A stretch of 64,000 nt of DNA from Diplonema japonicum (Eukaryota > Euglenozoa > Diplonemea > Diplonemida > Diplonemidae). The position numbers and the translations under genes were made by a program. The number at the start of each line of letters is the position of its first letter. The stretch's first letter is position 1. Shown piece after piece: positions 23,501 to 33,512 of this stretch. Where the stretch lies: contig OZ025687.1 of the NCBI GenBank assembly GCA_964019335.1, positions 186,001 through 250,000 on the forward strand, given 5' to 3'. The notes beneath the pieces were generated by a model, which worked only from the letters and a program-made list of their open reading frames with translations, did not search any database and was not told where the DNA came from.

Positions 23501-25886
23501 TGGGCTGGATGTTGAGTTGTGGTGTGACAGACTTCAATATGTCAAAAGCGGTGCCCGTCGTATTGCCGACATCAGCAGCAGGGTACCTGCGGATCAGACC
23601 AAATGAAATGCCCTCAGGCAGCCCTTGATCTTGCAGGGCATGCCATTCGTCCAGCATTTGCCTTATTAGGTCTACCTCTTCTTCTATCGCCTGGTCCCTT
23701 AGTCGCCTTGCGTCGTGAAGACTCCGCAGTACATCGGGTTCAACCTCGTGCTCCCGCATCACAGCCTCCAGCTCCTGAATGGCTTTTGGCAGCTGCAGCA
23801 CTCCCTGCACTTCGCTTCTGGTGTTCAGCAGATGTGACTGCAACGATGTAATGGTGTTGGGGCCGATGGCACCGTCAATAGCATGACGGGTAAAAGAGTG
23901 CAGCCCAAGGACTATTTGCAGTGCCTTGCGATCGTCGAGGCTGAAGGTCAGCATGCCGTCCAGAGGTTCTGTCCAGAAGTCCCGTGGCAAGTCGCCAGGG
24001 AGCTCTTGGTCAGGGAAGTTACGCATGAATGTGGTGCCCTCTAGCACAAGCCAGTGTTTCAAGGATATGAGTACGTTAGAAGGCAGGTCTGTGAAGCTGT
24101 CATCACACGTGTCAGGGACCCACGTGACTGCATCTTCATAAGGGTGCGGAGTTGCTGCAAACAAAAAATCTGTGAGCGCTGCAAGCGTTCTCTTCCCAAA
24201 GTCTCCATCCTCCACGTGCGGCTCCGACCAGATCTCATCAACAACCAAACCTGCCTTGCGCACTGCCTCGCCGTGAACTCCACTGACAGCAGATTTCACC
24301 ATGTGCTTGATGAAGTCTTCTACCTTCCGCTCTGCAACTCTGCGTGACGGGTGCGGTGGGGCAAGCGGGGACTCGCTCGGCACAGGCTGTTTTGTGAGTT
24401 TGTGGAACTCACGGAACATCTGAGCGAGTGCCGCTACTCTCCTGTTGACTATTGTGAACTGCGGGTGCTCCACAAAGGAGACCTTGCTGATGTGCACGTC
24501 AAGCTGATATGTGTCCATCCCGCCACGGCTAGGACCTTCCTTGTTGGGTACAGCTACGTAGAGCCGTGATGACCACGGCTTGGGACCCGTCAAGGTACTG
24601 ACATCAAAGGGACCCACAACGTGCTCAGACAGCGGGTCGACAGTGCTTCGCAGAAGCCCCGTCTCAGGATCGATGTACTTGGAAATTGGGGTATCGGTGC
24701 CTGCAGCTGCAAAAAGGCGCTGCTCTAGGGAAGATGAGAGGTGCTTGAGGATGGTGGGCTGCTTGACCTCATGCTGCCCGTCGCTACCGGCTAGGAGGTA
24801 GTCAACAGGCACGCAGCAGGGTATCTTGTCTTTTGTGAACAGTGACTCTGCTTTCTCCCAGAACCCCGTGATGGCGTCCGTGTGGAGGATGGAGGCACGC
24901 TCTCGTATGGCTTGTGCCAATGCAGCAGGCGGGGGTTTTTCAACAGCAGCTTCTTGTGGGGCTTGGCCCTCCTCTTGTATCTCGATTCTTGGCGGTGCCT
25001 CTTCTTCGTTATGCATCCTCGGCATGGGGGATTCCTTCACCTTAGCCAAGTCTGTGAAGGACTGCAACATGTTGTCGAACAGCCCGTACCCCAGCCCGTG
25101 GCTTTCCCTCCCAAGCTCTGCAGCAGCATCCTTCAAAGACAGCGCTGCAAGCGCGGCACCCGTCGGTTTTGTCACACCGAAGGTCATGCTGGGCTCGATG
25201 CGGTCTTCCAGTAGTGTATGCACAACAACGGTGCCCCCTGTCATGCTCCTCGAGCTGTGCAGTCCCCCCATCCCGTAAGGGCAGCTTGCGTTGCACAGCA
25301 AGTGTTGCGGGTCGAAGTTCTTACGCATGACGTGGATGGCAACGTTGCTTGACTTGAGCTTGAAGTATTGCACCGTGTCAAGAATGCGTTGGACGTAGTA
25401 AGGGGTCTGGTAAGTGATGCCCTTGCTGAGCTCTATGCGGGGGTGCGTCTGCCACATCCAGGAACGGACGGTGCGCTCTTTTCCGCATGTGTTGCACGCC
25501 ACATGACACTCCATGTCTTCTGTGTTCAGCATTTGCAGGTGGTTGCAGCTCAGGCACACTGCGTCTGAGTATTCAGCGCCATCGAGGACGCTCTCCTCGC
25601 TTTTTGCCGACAGCAGCGCTTCGCTCTCCCTGTCGCCCAGCTCGTAGTCGATGATCTGTTGTGTCTCTGTTGAGATCTGTACCAACGTGTCGGGTGCACC
25701 GAGCCTGCCTTGTGCCTGCCCTTGCCTGTCCCCCCATCGCCCCCTCAAGCTGCTCCCTAGCACTGGTGACACAACGTCAGGGCCTTCTTGGTCGGGGTGT
25801 GTTGCTGGTGCTGTAACAGGCGGCTCATCTGTCGATAGCTGCGATGGTTGTGATGGTGCTTGGGGCTCCCGCCCCCATCTACTCAT
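20541..25886 (-). CDS. CC2D2A: CC2D2A-like ciliary transition-zone protein
   Basis: Single exon of 1781 residues from the ATG at 25886 (MSRWGREPQAPS); the longer open frame upstream lacks support. CC2D2A (MKS6 in humans) is part of the MKS module gating the base of the cilium. Evidence: a central C2-like domain (about 1145-1330, from PTLLVYIKSGSNLPVR), the family region RATLISRYVRQDGLVPP, an inactive transglutaminase/peptidase-like domain (about 1450-1600; TCWSTSLEFLETGAGDYDEH, YFLWDPVTGDRYS) and the diagnostic C-terminus GFPFHFPWSDFATIKRAIAH ... LSVWVYVAVL. An N-terminal Cys cluster (CLSCNHL, CHVACNTCGKERT, residues about 120-150) looks like a zinc-binding site and is not something I know from animal CC2D2A. 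An intron-free 5.3-kb reading frame is unusual among its neighbours. Confidence 0.93.
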   Translation of the reverse strand: MSRWGREPQAPSQPSQLSTDEPPVTAPATHPDQEGPDVVSPVLGSSLRGRWGDRQGQAQGRLGAPDTLVQISTETQQIIDYELGDRESEALLSAKSEESVLDGAEYSDAVCLSCNHLQMLNTEDMECHVACNTCGKERTVRSWMWQTHPRIELSKGITYQTPYYVQRILDTVQYFKLKSSNVAIHVMRKNFDPQHLLCNASCPYGMGGLHSSRSMTGGTVVVHTLLEDRIEPSMTFGVTKPTGAALAALSLKDAAAELGRESHGLGYGLFDNMLQSFTDLAKVKESPMPRMHNEEEAPPRIEIQEEGQAPQEAAVEKPPPAALAQAIRERASILHTDAITGFWEKAESLFTKDKIPCCVPVDYLLAGSDGQHEVKQPTILKHLSSSLEQRLFAAAGTDTPISKYIDPETGLLRSTVDPLSEHVVGPFDVSTLTGPKPWSSRLYVAVPNKEGPSRGGMDTYQLDVHISKVSFVEHPQFTIVNRRVAALAQMFREFHKLTKQPVPSESPLAPPHPSRRVAERKVEDFIKHMVKSAVSGVHGEAVRKAGLVVDEIWSEPHVEDGDFGKRTLAALTDFLFAATPHPYEDAVTWVPDTCDDSFTDLPSNVLISLKHWLVLEGTTFMRNFPDQELPGDLPRDFWTEPLDGMLTFSLDDRKALQIVLGLHSFTRHAIDGAIGPNTITSLQSHLLNTRSEVQGVLQLPKAIQELEAVMREHEVEPDVLRSLHDARRLRDQAIEEEVDLIRQMLDEWHALQDQGLPEGISFGLIRRYPAADVGNTTGTAFDILKSVTPQLNIQPSKELHDKLLYKCMLFVRLKDGDGRGRLAAKTEWKPMGKDFNVDFNSLVRLHLAKEPEALLIQVIQRGRGLTRSFSCGYVTVTPPFGASPFEPGAAQSSRNIAWHPFSSDVQTAGCMLVEAFWSQHEKGFPSRAPLPIINNTQLMDLKEVTKEVVAGRMDPNDPVHQPLIKRLAVRHGAALTRSKRRMVAQEQDGPLASVLLPPPHITPRQGFMDRTKLLKRRWKLIESKAPIADRQDRLLAGSRSLPVPRLPQEKDWERDPEESESDDEKNVLSTEAWQAKIRKAKALLAKKGTMRDNELLNEMVTQPIDEVQRNIFDVLIDFFQPISKLRPYRRFIDETVAEMSGEKPTLLVYIKSGSNLPVRCSAHLSEGKKSVRLAKPRGSGFGSVGLGLEESKDEKKEADVDLDVFAEVRFGVSNPKKSRSAVGPDPLFFETVKLNLPDDLKTETLAVMNDPIEVRLFDKVKSHRLGNDLHEQAEGKTVNYYEMKKFLGSCEIPFATVYNSTRSTWEGTLRLQAPAVSLAYAQQSDLPSSQEQAMNNFSTLSLYITLSPGSAPRSISDSFDALHSNEPVQLFWHAQRWLARCRSTVKNVAPSGHARMERIMALVHSTDKRATLISRYVRQDGLVPPQELLENSEIPPEFTISRFVSIIPFLETVVVRDDDTGTCWSTSLEFLETGAGDYDEHSSLLANYFQWLCHPPFRRFSEVWVVLGSTDKHLKASFVLTIDAINPDAYFLWDPVTGDRYSLHSNKCPLKDISVVYNHTNILCNVQATSLPRRMEWNLFAGRSWRPLFLDMNSVPKESCQASIGTYLPIAEEKEVRIQVLLTDELKSQMKELRSPVKNMLTTFRNLLDIHGRKVLDHVLLPAMEQAYTEGYDRGRGEGDGSEAWLAAKHTEILDYHRTSLREALSSYEMHGFPFHFPWSDFATIKRAIAHTAIHSTDPADPNVEFAIGVYTKGFFSCGNNDYLSVWVYVAVLKRSLARWP

Positions 25887-26237
25887 GTTACCTGGTTGCT
25901 GTGGTTGGCGGTGTTGAAAAAAAAGGGGAGGGACAAAGCGCCGGAAAGGCTTCCACAAGGTATGCGAACACGTGCGGCATCCTTTGCGAGGCAAATGCCC
26001 GCGGCATACAAAGGAAAAGAGTGGGCTAGAAACCTGGGCAACGTTCTTACGGAAGTCCCCCCCCCCGTTCAAACTTTATCGGCTGTATAAATACAATAAA
26101 AAACTTGTTGTAAAAGAAGGGGGGGGGGGGGGGAAACAAAGAGTTTTGTTCAAACCCGGCAACTGCTCTTTTTTGTACAACACAAAAAAAAAAAGAGAGA
26201 AAGGAAAAATCTTCTTTTTCTCTTCCCGTCCACATTA
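25887..26237. other. Intergenic spacer
   Basis: Contains the 5' leader of CC2D2A (a mixed-composition stretch at 25920-26060 that stays open in frame but has no ATG) and a G run at about 26121-26135. No separate gene is seen. Confidence 0.5.
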
Positions 26238-26801
26238 TCATCGCCGGATACCACCCGGTATGTGTCCGCTGTAGCCAGGAACGTGTCGGGAAGAAGGGAA
26301 GGTGCCTTGAAAGATCGCAAGATCCTTGCAATCGGCTTTAGTTTGCGCGTAGCCGTCAGGGTGATGGGCAAGGGACTTGTGGAGGACCGTGGCGGTGTGC
26401 TTTATATTCGGCTTGTTCGACATTGACAGTGATGCGTTGACCTTGTCTTGCCGCAGGCTGCTGTAGGCAGTGTCCCCAACGAGCTTCAACTGCGATTTCT
26501 TCGTCTCGTCTATTTCGTCCTCCACTGGCGCCTTGAACAGCCCTTTCGCATTCTTACATGGTGGGCCCTCTTTCAGCCTCTGGTTGCCGGTAAACCCTTC
26601 ACCGCTCTTCATGGGGGGTCGTCCCCATAATGTTACATGGCTCTCCTCCTTTGAGTGTACCTTCCCGGTCTGTTTGCCAAACATCTTCCTGCCGTGGTGT
26701 GCGGTCCACCCCTCCGGTCGGTGGCCTTGGTACCCAGGGATGTGATGGAAATCATTTGGGTTGCATGAGGTTGGCTTGTTCTCCAGGCCTCCTCCACGCT
26801 G

Positions 26802-26838
<37 letters not shown>

Positions 26839-27084
26839 CATACATCTGTTTTTGGTGCGAGGGCACCGTAGAGTTCGCCGTCGCCTTCAGTGGGCTGGTA
26901 AACGTGAGCAGCACCTCCTCCTTTATACCTCAATGAGCCGTGGTTTATCTGCCGGGTATGGTAAAGTAATGGAAAGGGGGAAACAAACCTTTGGGAGCAA
27001 TCTTGGAGGGGGCGAGGACACACCAAATTTTCCAGTTTTCACATGGCTCTGTACATTGCGTGATCCGGCAACCAAAGGAGGCAT
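26238..27084 (-). CDS. CIMIP2/FAM166-like ciliary microtubule inner protein
   Basis: Three exons, 27084-26989, 26948-26844 and 26798-26238, joined in phase 0 to 253 residues; introns 40 nt (donor GTTTGT) and 45 nt (GTATG, then a long coding-strand A tract). The hallmark of this family (UPF0605) is a GYxGHxPG motif near each end: HHIPGYQGHRPEGW at about residue 83 and HVPGYSGHIPGG at the very C-terminus. Proteins of this family line the lumen of axonemal doublet microtubules. The start MPPLVAGSRNVQSHV was found by joining exon 1 to the open frame of exon 2; no ATG exists within exon 2 itself, which supports the intron. It adds to the flagellar genes in this window. Confidence 0.78.
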
Positions 27085-28891
27085 ACCCACCCGCAACCCA
27101 ACCCCCCCTTTTTTTATTTTTTTTATTTTTATTTTGTATCCCGTGACAAAAAAAAAAAGGAAAAAGAAAGAATGGGAAAAAAAAGAGAAAAAAAAAGAGA
27201 AATTTACAAATGGAAGGGTAAGGTGAAATAAAAGATAAAAAAAAAATGAAAAGAAAAGATTTTTTTTTTTAAAAAAATTGAACTCATAAAAGCTTTTTTT
27301 TTTTTAGGAGACAAAAAAAAGATTTAAAGAAACTGTATTCGCTTCAACCGGAAAAAAAAAAAAAAAAAAAACCTTAATGTGTGTGTTATGTGGTGTGGGT
27401 AGGACCTTTTCCCGCATGGTAGCAAGTAGGCCAGTGAAGCATGCTCCTTTCTTTTCTCTTCTCTCGGTTCTTTTTTTTTTTGAGTTGTTTTCAAACTGCA
27501 CCTAATGTCCTAGGTAGGTCATTGAGAGGAAATCTTATTCGGAAAGTAGAGGGACCGCCCCCTTCCCTTTCTTTATGACTCTTATTTCTTTTTTTCTTTT
27601 TTTTAAATTTTTATTTTCTTTTCTCAGAAGGGAGAAAAGAAAAAAAAAAAAAAAAAAGAGTCGGTTTATTGTTGTTTGTGCACAGCCGGGGGTTAACCTG
27701 TAGAAGGATAAGCCCGACAATGCTACCACTTCTCTTTTAGCAATAACAATTCATTATCAATATATTTATTGTTTTTCTTGTTCATGCGAAGAAAAAAAAA
27801 GAAGAAAAAAGCAAACATATCTTTGGTAGGGAAATCGGTAATGATTTCTGCCATCGTCAAAACCTTCAACTTCTTTTAAAAAAAAAAAAAAAAGTAAGGA
27901 AGGTCCTGAACAGATACAGTTCTACTCAAGAATTTATATTCAAAAAATAACATTAATTTTCTTTTCCCTCTTCCCCCCTGTTCCCCTAAAGAGTTTTGTA
28001 GCGTGAGGAAAAAAGAAGAAGAAAAAGGGGGAGGGGTGAAGAAAAAAAAGAAAGAAAAAAGAATGGTATGAGACAGGGGGGGGGGGGAGCCGTGAGATCG
28101 CCATCAAACAAATATTTAAAAATAAAAAAGCAGCCCAACGTCACCAGAAAAAGAGGGGTCTTCAGCAAGTTACTTCTCATAAAGGTTTCGCGCTCACCAG
28201 AGTGGGGGGGGGGAATAAAATGAATTTCTTAAAAAAAATTAAATAAAGGGGGGAAGAAAAAGAGGGAGGGAAAAAAAAAAAAAAAAAAAAAAAAGCGGGC
28301 TAATAGAAAAAAAAAAGGGGGTGTTGAAGGACTGATTTTCTTTTTTTATTTTTTATTTTACAAAAAAAGAAAAAAAAGCAGGAAGGGAGCCATAAATAAA
28401 AAAAACTGACTTTTATTCTCCCCGTACGTGTTCACAGATGTGTATGACTCAGCAGTAAAGCAGCAAAGAAGAAAAAAGAAAAAGAAAAAGAAATGGCAAT
28501 AAGTGAACACTGAAGGGGAGGGAGGGGGGATGGAGGGCGGGGCAAGGTAGAATCAAAGGATTTTTCTTTTTTTTTTTTGGGAGTGGGGGTCGAAAAAAAT
28601 TTTCCAGCACATGTTTTTTTTTTGTTTTGTTTGAAAAGACTTTTTAAACCCCACTGGCATGGCCACTTTCACCAATAGTTCATTTTTCTCTCCTTTCCTC
28701 TTTTTAGTCTTTTTTTTCTTCTTCTTCTTCCTTTTCTGCCAAAATCAAGTCCCTTGATTTTTTTCTTCTTCTTTTTTTTTTTTCTTCCCATCTACTTCAG
28801 AATACACTCACAAATACCCCATTAGCATAAAAGTTGAGATTTCTTTTAAAGTTTTCGCATTTTTCCTTAAGGCAGAAACAAATCAAGGAAC

Positions 28892-28947
<56 letters not shown>

Positions 28948-28950
28948 ATT
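27085..28950. other. Gene-free low-complexity region
   Basis: 1.9 kb of homopolymers and simple tracts, ending in an A tract of about 52 nt at 28894-28945. Non-tract islands at about 27380-27470, 27500-27560, 27660-27740 and 28130-28200 show no gene on either strand. The sequence at 28184-28199 (GGTTTCGCGCTCACC) resembles the 3' tail of the retrotransposon remnants and may be another trace. Confidence 0.6.
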
Positions 28951-28955
28951 CTTTT

Positions 28956-30110
28956 AAGGTATGCGTTTTTGCGCTCACCGGCCGCGCTTAGTCCCCGTTG
29001 TCCCCGTTATGGGGGGTTCCTACTGCGGTGGTAAAACTGCGGGGCAGCCTTGTCGGGGTCTGCGACAGGTACGTGTCACGCAAGCCTTCGATGCTGCTCA
29101 TGGTTCGCTCCGGGAGTACTGGCCTCCTGTCATACCCGTGTGTGGTCGGTCCTCCTATACAGCGCAGGGAGTTGACGCGATCCACCCGCGCTGCTGGGAA
29201 CGCCGTCCTTCTGCCATCAGCGTGGTACAGGTCCTACACGTCTCAGCACAGCCTCCTTGCCTTGACGCCCAGGTCCTCCGCCTTGCCCACTTCCCCGCCG
29301 TCGTCTAGCGGCAGCTCCATCTCCCGCTCGAAGTCGAGGGCAAGCTCCAGCGTCGTAACCGTCGTGTGCCGTCCAGGGGCGTCATCCCACAGCAAGCCAC
29401 TCAGCCACCTCAGCACCGGCCCCAGCAGCCTGTCCATCACCTTCCCCGATGCTCCCAGCCCACGTAATTCGGCCACCGTCGGCGTCGGGTGTGCCCTTCC
29501 CGTCACGACCACCCGCCACGGGTATGTCTGCGTCTGCAATGCGCGGTTCGCTTCCACCGCCGCATCCCTCAGCGTGACCACCTCCAGCAGGTACTATTTG
29601 CACCAACAGGGCCCTCGGCTTGTCTTGGCATCCCCTGGGCACTATCCCGTGGAGCGCCGTCGCGTTCGGCATGGTCGAGGCTCGCATACTCTGGCCCCGC
29701 ACCGCATCTCCGAGTTCGCATCGCCAGAGGGCGTGCTCCAGCACCTCGGTGTAGCTGCCGTAACGCTCCCCACACACGTCACAGAGGTGCTGCAGCGGGT
29801 TGTCCGGCCCCTCCGCCACTCCCCGCACCGCAGGGTACACCGCAAACACCGCCCCAGCAATCAGTCTCCTCAACCTGTACGCCGCCACCGGGTTGTTCGC
29901 GAGCGCCCTCTACCACCCGTTCGTGACCGGGTCGGCCCCCTCCGGCATGCCTCTGTAGGAGGTCCTCCCTTCTGCTTGTTCCGCTGCTGTCCATCACCAC
30001 CGAGATCGGGCACCCCTGCAAAATGCCGTTCGACGTGGCGAACTCGTCACCCACCCCTGTCGGGTACTTGAACCTCCGCCTGAGGGACTCGTACATCGTC
30101 GTCAGCGGCC

Positions 30111-30112
<2 letters not shown>
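28956..30112 (-). mobile_element. Internally deleted, frameshifted non-LTR retrotransposon relic
   Basis: Same family as the element at 33.7-37.6 kb. On the minus strand from 30112: LTTMYESLRRRFKYPTGVG then NGILQGCPISVV (reverse transcriptase, compare NGILQGCPISVIL in the longer copy). It then jumps directly to the C-terminal part WWRALANNPVAAYRLRRLI (compare WWRKLQSRRPLISYRLRRII), the CDVCGERYGSYTEVLEHALWRC zinc-like motif, a GASGKVMDRLLGPVLRW segment and finally GGPTTHGYDRRPVLPE. About 250 codons between are missing, and the pieces lie in different frames. It is 5'-truncated inside the reverse transcriptase (an A run on the plus strand follows at 30113-30147) and ends with the GCGTTTTTGCGC-cored tail at 28956-28979. 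Confidence 0.88.
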
Positions 30113-30149
<37 letters not shown>

Positions 30150-30447
30150 AGAGAGGGATACTCAATAAGAATAAAGAGGTGCCCCATGCACATATAAGGA
30201 ACAAGGAGGATGCGGAGAGAAAAGGAGATAGCCTTACCCCTTTGGTATTCTTCTTTTTTTTTTCTTTTTCTCGTGTAGGTCATTCTTTCTTCTTCTTTTT
30301 TTTTGATTATTTGATCATTGAATAGAAAATATTTTGCTGTTTTTTTTTTTTGGTGTTGGGTTCCCCCCCCTCCCCTCCCCCTTCACTTTAAAAAAAAAAA
30401 AAATCGCACGAGTTCAGTTTTTCTTTTTTTTTTTCTTCTTTTTTTTT
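30113..30447. other. Low-complexity spacer
   Basis: A run at 30113-30147, then mixed and T-rich sequence. No gene is seen; it is the presumed 3' UTR region of the kinase gene. Confidence 0.5.
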
Positions 30448-31719
30448 TTATTTCCCAGATTTTCCGTTAATTTTGCGACCCTCAGCTTCGAGCATGCCCT
30501 GTACAATTTATTTTTTTCATTTTTTTTTTTTTTTTTTTTTTTTTTTCCCCTCATACCTTCAGTGCATTTAAGCTAGCAGGAGAACTGTCATTTACAACCT
30601 TAGGTGAGTGGGAAGGCTCAGCAGAAGGACAGGGAGGTGACGCCTGTCTTGGGGAAAGCAACCCTGGGATGAACTTTTGATGTTGTGCCCCAATCGGCGA
30701 GTCAGCCCAGGTCGGGCTCATAGTGTCCCCCACCGCTTCTGTTACTGAATCAACAGCTTTTTGTTTCACAGCATCAACATCAATGGGGACAGGCCGCTTC
30801 CTGCCAGCTTGCTGTTGCTTGTCGTCCACGGCGTGTTCCCCTGTCCAAGGGTGTTTCAGAAGCTCATCGAGGCTGAGCCTCTTCGCTGGCTCTACAATAA
30901 TAACGGACGTAATAAGGTCCTTGATCTCAGGGGTGAGGTGCTGCGGGAACTTATTTATCTTCCCCTTTTTAATATCCTGTTGGATCTGCGACTCTGTGTA
31001 CCCTTTACTCCCAAAGGGGAACTTCCCAGTGCACATCACGAACACGACAACACCAATGGACCACAGATCCGCTTTGAAGGCATTGTATGGACCACCGAGA
31101 ACCTCAGGTGCTGCATACGAAAGCGTTCCTTTTTTTTTTTTTTTTTTTTTTTTGTTTGTTTTGTTAAATTCTAAAAAAAATAAAAACACATACCAACCGC
31201 GTCTGTTGAAAGATCGGATGGGTCGGATATTTCGCCTCTCCCGCGGTGAAGGCGTGACAGCCCGAAATCAGCAACTTTCAGTACACCATCGACAGATATT
31301 AAACAGTTTTCAGGTTTGATGTCTCTGTGCGCGACGCCTGCTTGGTGGCACGCAGAAAGCCCGGTGCAGAGGTTTGCGAAATATTTCTTGCCTTGTTCTT
31401 CGCTTAGCTTTCCTGCTGACATTATGTGATCGCAGAGGTCGCCACCTCGAACTGATTCTAGGACTATGTAGTAGTGCTTACTGCTCTCCATCACTTCATA
31501 CATTCTGACTATATTCACGTGGTCTAAGAGCTTCATGATGCTGATTTCCAGCCTTACTTCCTGTTCAACGTTCTTTCTTTGTTTGTCGCCTGACGAAGAA
31601 CGCTTGTCGATTATCTTAAGCACGTATTCCTCGTCCGTTTCCATGTGGACCGCGACCTTCACCTTGCTGAAGGCACCCCTCCCCACCGTTTTCCCCAGTT
31701 CATATTTGCCAACTCGCAT
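30448..31719 (-). CDS. CAMK/SNF1-type serine/threonine protein kinase
   Basis: Three exons, 31719-31194, 31128-30557 and 30498-30448; introns 65 and 58 nt, both with long coding-strand A tracts; total 382 residues. All catalytic elements are present in order: glycine loop GRGAFSKVKVA, the ATP-anchoring Lys in YVLKIIDK, catalytic HRDIKPEN, DFG, and APE in YAAPEVLGG. Kinase domain about residues 7-275, then HPW at its end and a ~100-residue Ser/Pro/Lys-rich tail. The layout resembles AMPK/SnRK/CHK1-like CAMK kinases; an NAF (FISL) motif for CBL binding is not evident. A 14-residue insert sits in the activation segment (RGRGEISDPSDLST). The last exon adds only 16 residues. Substrate unknown. Confidence 0.93.
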
Positions 31720-32962
31720 TGTGGTTCTTTTTTTTTTTTTTCTTCTTCTTTTTTTTTTTGTCTTTTTTCGGCCCCCCTCCCCCGCCTTCCTGTTTTTCTT
31801 TTGCGTGTTTCTTGCGGGTAATAAAAAAAAGGGGGTGGTTGTTTGTTGGGGCAAATAAAGTAACTTTTCTTTTTTTTTTTTTTTCTTAATTTGACCCTCC
31901 TTTTTTTTTTTTATCCAACATTCTTTTCATTGTACAAACAAATAAATAAATAAAAAGAGGAGAATAAAAAAAAAACCGACCTCCGAGTTTTTTCAAAGAA
32001 GGTGTAAACACACGTCGTGGGGGGGGGGGGGGGGGGGGCACAGCATTTTTTCTTTTACCCACTCCCCTCCCATTGAGGGGTGAGTTATGTTATTGTACTG
32101 TTGAGGGGGGTACTTTACTTTTTAAAAAAAAAAAAGTAAAAAAAAAAAGTAAAAAAGAGAGAGAGAAAGTTCGGGAAATGGGAAGATGAACAAGTAAAAA
32201 AAAAAACAAACTCATAGTAAAAGACAACCCCACTGGAGGACAGCCTCTTGTGGTCTGAGTTCCTATCTATTAATGCTCCCCTTCTGGAGCATAGCCTTCG
32301 TTCCTATTGCCGCCTTTAAAAAAAAAAAAAGGAAATTCATTTTTAAAAAGAGGGGACCACGGGGCTGCATGGGGGATGACACAATGACTGCTCGCTTTCG
32401 ACCACTCTCACTAAAAACTAGATTTTTTTTTTATCGCAAAGCCTCGCCTGACTTGAATTGACACCGAATTCACACCATCATGAAAATAGAGGACAGGACT
32501 ACAGCTTTGCTGTGACTCGTGACTAGGATGACTTGTAAAGTCCACCGTCGATATATTCAGTCCATTCTGGCCAACGCCTCCTTCCCTTTCTATTCTATGG
32601 TAGATAAAAGGGATAAGGAAAATGGGTCAAAAAAGAAACTTTTTTTTTTATTCTCCACTCTAAGTGAAAATGGATCAAAAAAAAAAAAAAAAAAAGGAAA
32701 ACGGAGGATAGACCATTAATAACAAAACAAAAAAAAATGAAGGGAAGACGAAGGGGAACGGTGGGGGATGGGATGGTAATTATATACATTCGTGTTTCTC
32801 ACATTCTGCTTTTTTTTTTTTTTTTTCTCTCTTTTTTTTTTTTTTTTTTCCCTATTTCCATGCCTACTTGCTTCTTCTCTTCTTTTCCATTGACCTCCCA
32901 GGGAAACACAAATAAATCTGTTACCCAAACGCAAAAAAACAAAAACAATAGCTATTTATTAA
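31720..32962. other. Gene-free region
   Basis: 1.2 kb. Homopolymers (a G run at about 32020-32038) alternate with three mixed islands: 32220-32310 (contains a perfect 6-bp stem, TGCTCC...GGAGCA), 32350-32600 and 32740-32800. I found no protein gene, tRNA or snoRNA signature that I would defend. Confidence 0.55.
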
Positions 32963-33140
32963 GTGAAAATAAGATAGCATTATTTCACGCGTGGTGACAG
33001 GGGGTTTAACGAGTAGGGATCTTTGTTCACTCGCTTCCCTCGTGAACTAATATCCTGTTTACTTCACGAGCGCAGCGAGTGAAGTAAAAAGCTACGAGTT
33101 AAACCTGCCACCACAAGTGGAATAATGCTCTTATTTTCAC
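32963..33140. repeat. Imperfect long inverted repeat (cruciform-capable)
   Basis: The left arm, about 32963-33016, pairs with the right arm, about 33092-33140; outermost bases read GTGAAAATAAGA... and ...TCTTATTTTCAC. Inside lie two smaller hairpins: GTTCAC...GTGAAC (33025-33047) and ACTTCAC...GTGAAGT (33061-33085). A fold-back element or MITE-like sequence is plausible. Confidence 0.7.
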
Positions 33141-33249
33141 TAATACGTTATTTTATTTAACAAGAGCCGGGTTTGAAAGGGTGGGAGGTTACAGGGTTAC
33201 AAGTGAAAAGTGGGATTTGGGTTACAGGGTGTGGGATACACCGTCGCTA

Positions 33250-33490
33250 AATTTCAGTTTGTGCGACTCTTTGTCCTCATCCCGCTTGCAAACATGCAAG
33301 CTGCATATGCCTGACGCACTATGTTAGGGGTCGCTGAATTCCATTCAGATACTCTTTCATTTGTTCCAGGCTAAACACCGAAGCTTTTTTTCACCTCATG
33401 GCCTTCTTCAAAAGAAGCAACCCGGGGAAAGCTCTGCATTTTTTTACCGAAGTTTCTTTGGATGATGGCGTTGATCTTGCTGTAACTTGC
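33250..33490 (-). pseudogene. Decayed fragment resembling a tyrosine recombinase (Crypton-like)
   Basis: Minus-strand frames interrupted by one-base shifts and stops. They read in order SYSKINAIIQRNFGKKM, then KKASVFSLEQMKEYLNGIQ, then IVRQAYAACMFASGMRTKS. The pattern of an N-terminal helical part, KKASVFS plus a helix, and a GMR-type motif after a hydrophobic helix is typical of the core-binding and early catalytic region of tyrosine recombinases such as those in Crypton-type elements. The catalytic C-terminal half is absent. This is pattern recognition only. Confidence 0.42.
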
Positions 33491-33512
33491 CCTAAACCTA
33501 GGTGGAATAGGT

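Noticed and set aside
23020-23628. Plus-strand frames over CC2D2A
   Set aside because: Antisense shadows of a secure 5.3-kb gene.
28998-30071. Plus-strand frame of 357 codons, Ser/Arg/Pro-rich
   Set aside because: Antisense of the LINE relic; high GC leaves the complement open by chance.
32350-32600. snoRNA or tRNA in the mixed island
   Set aside because: ATGA- and CTGA-like words occur but not in box C/D spacing; no cloverleaf could be drawn.
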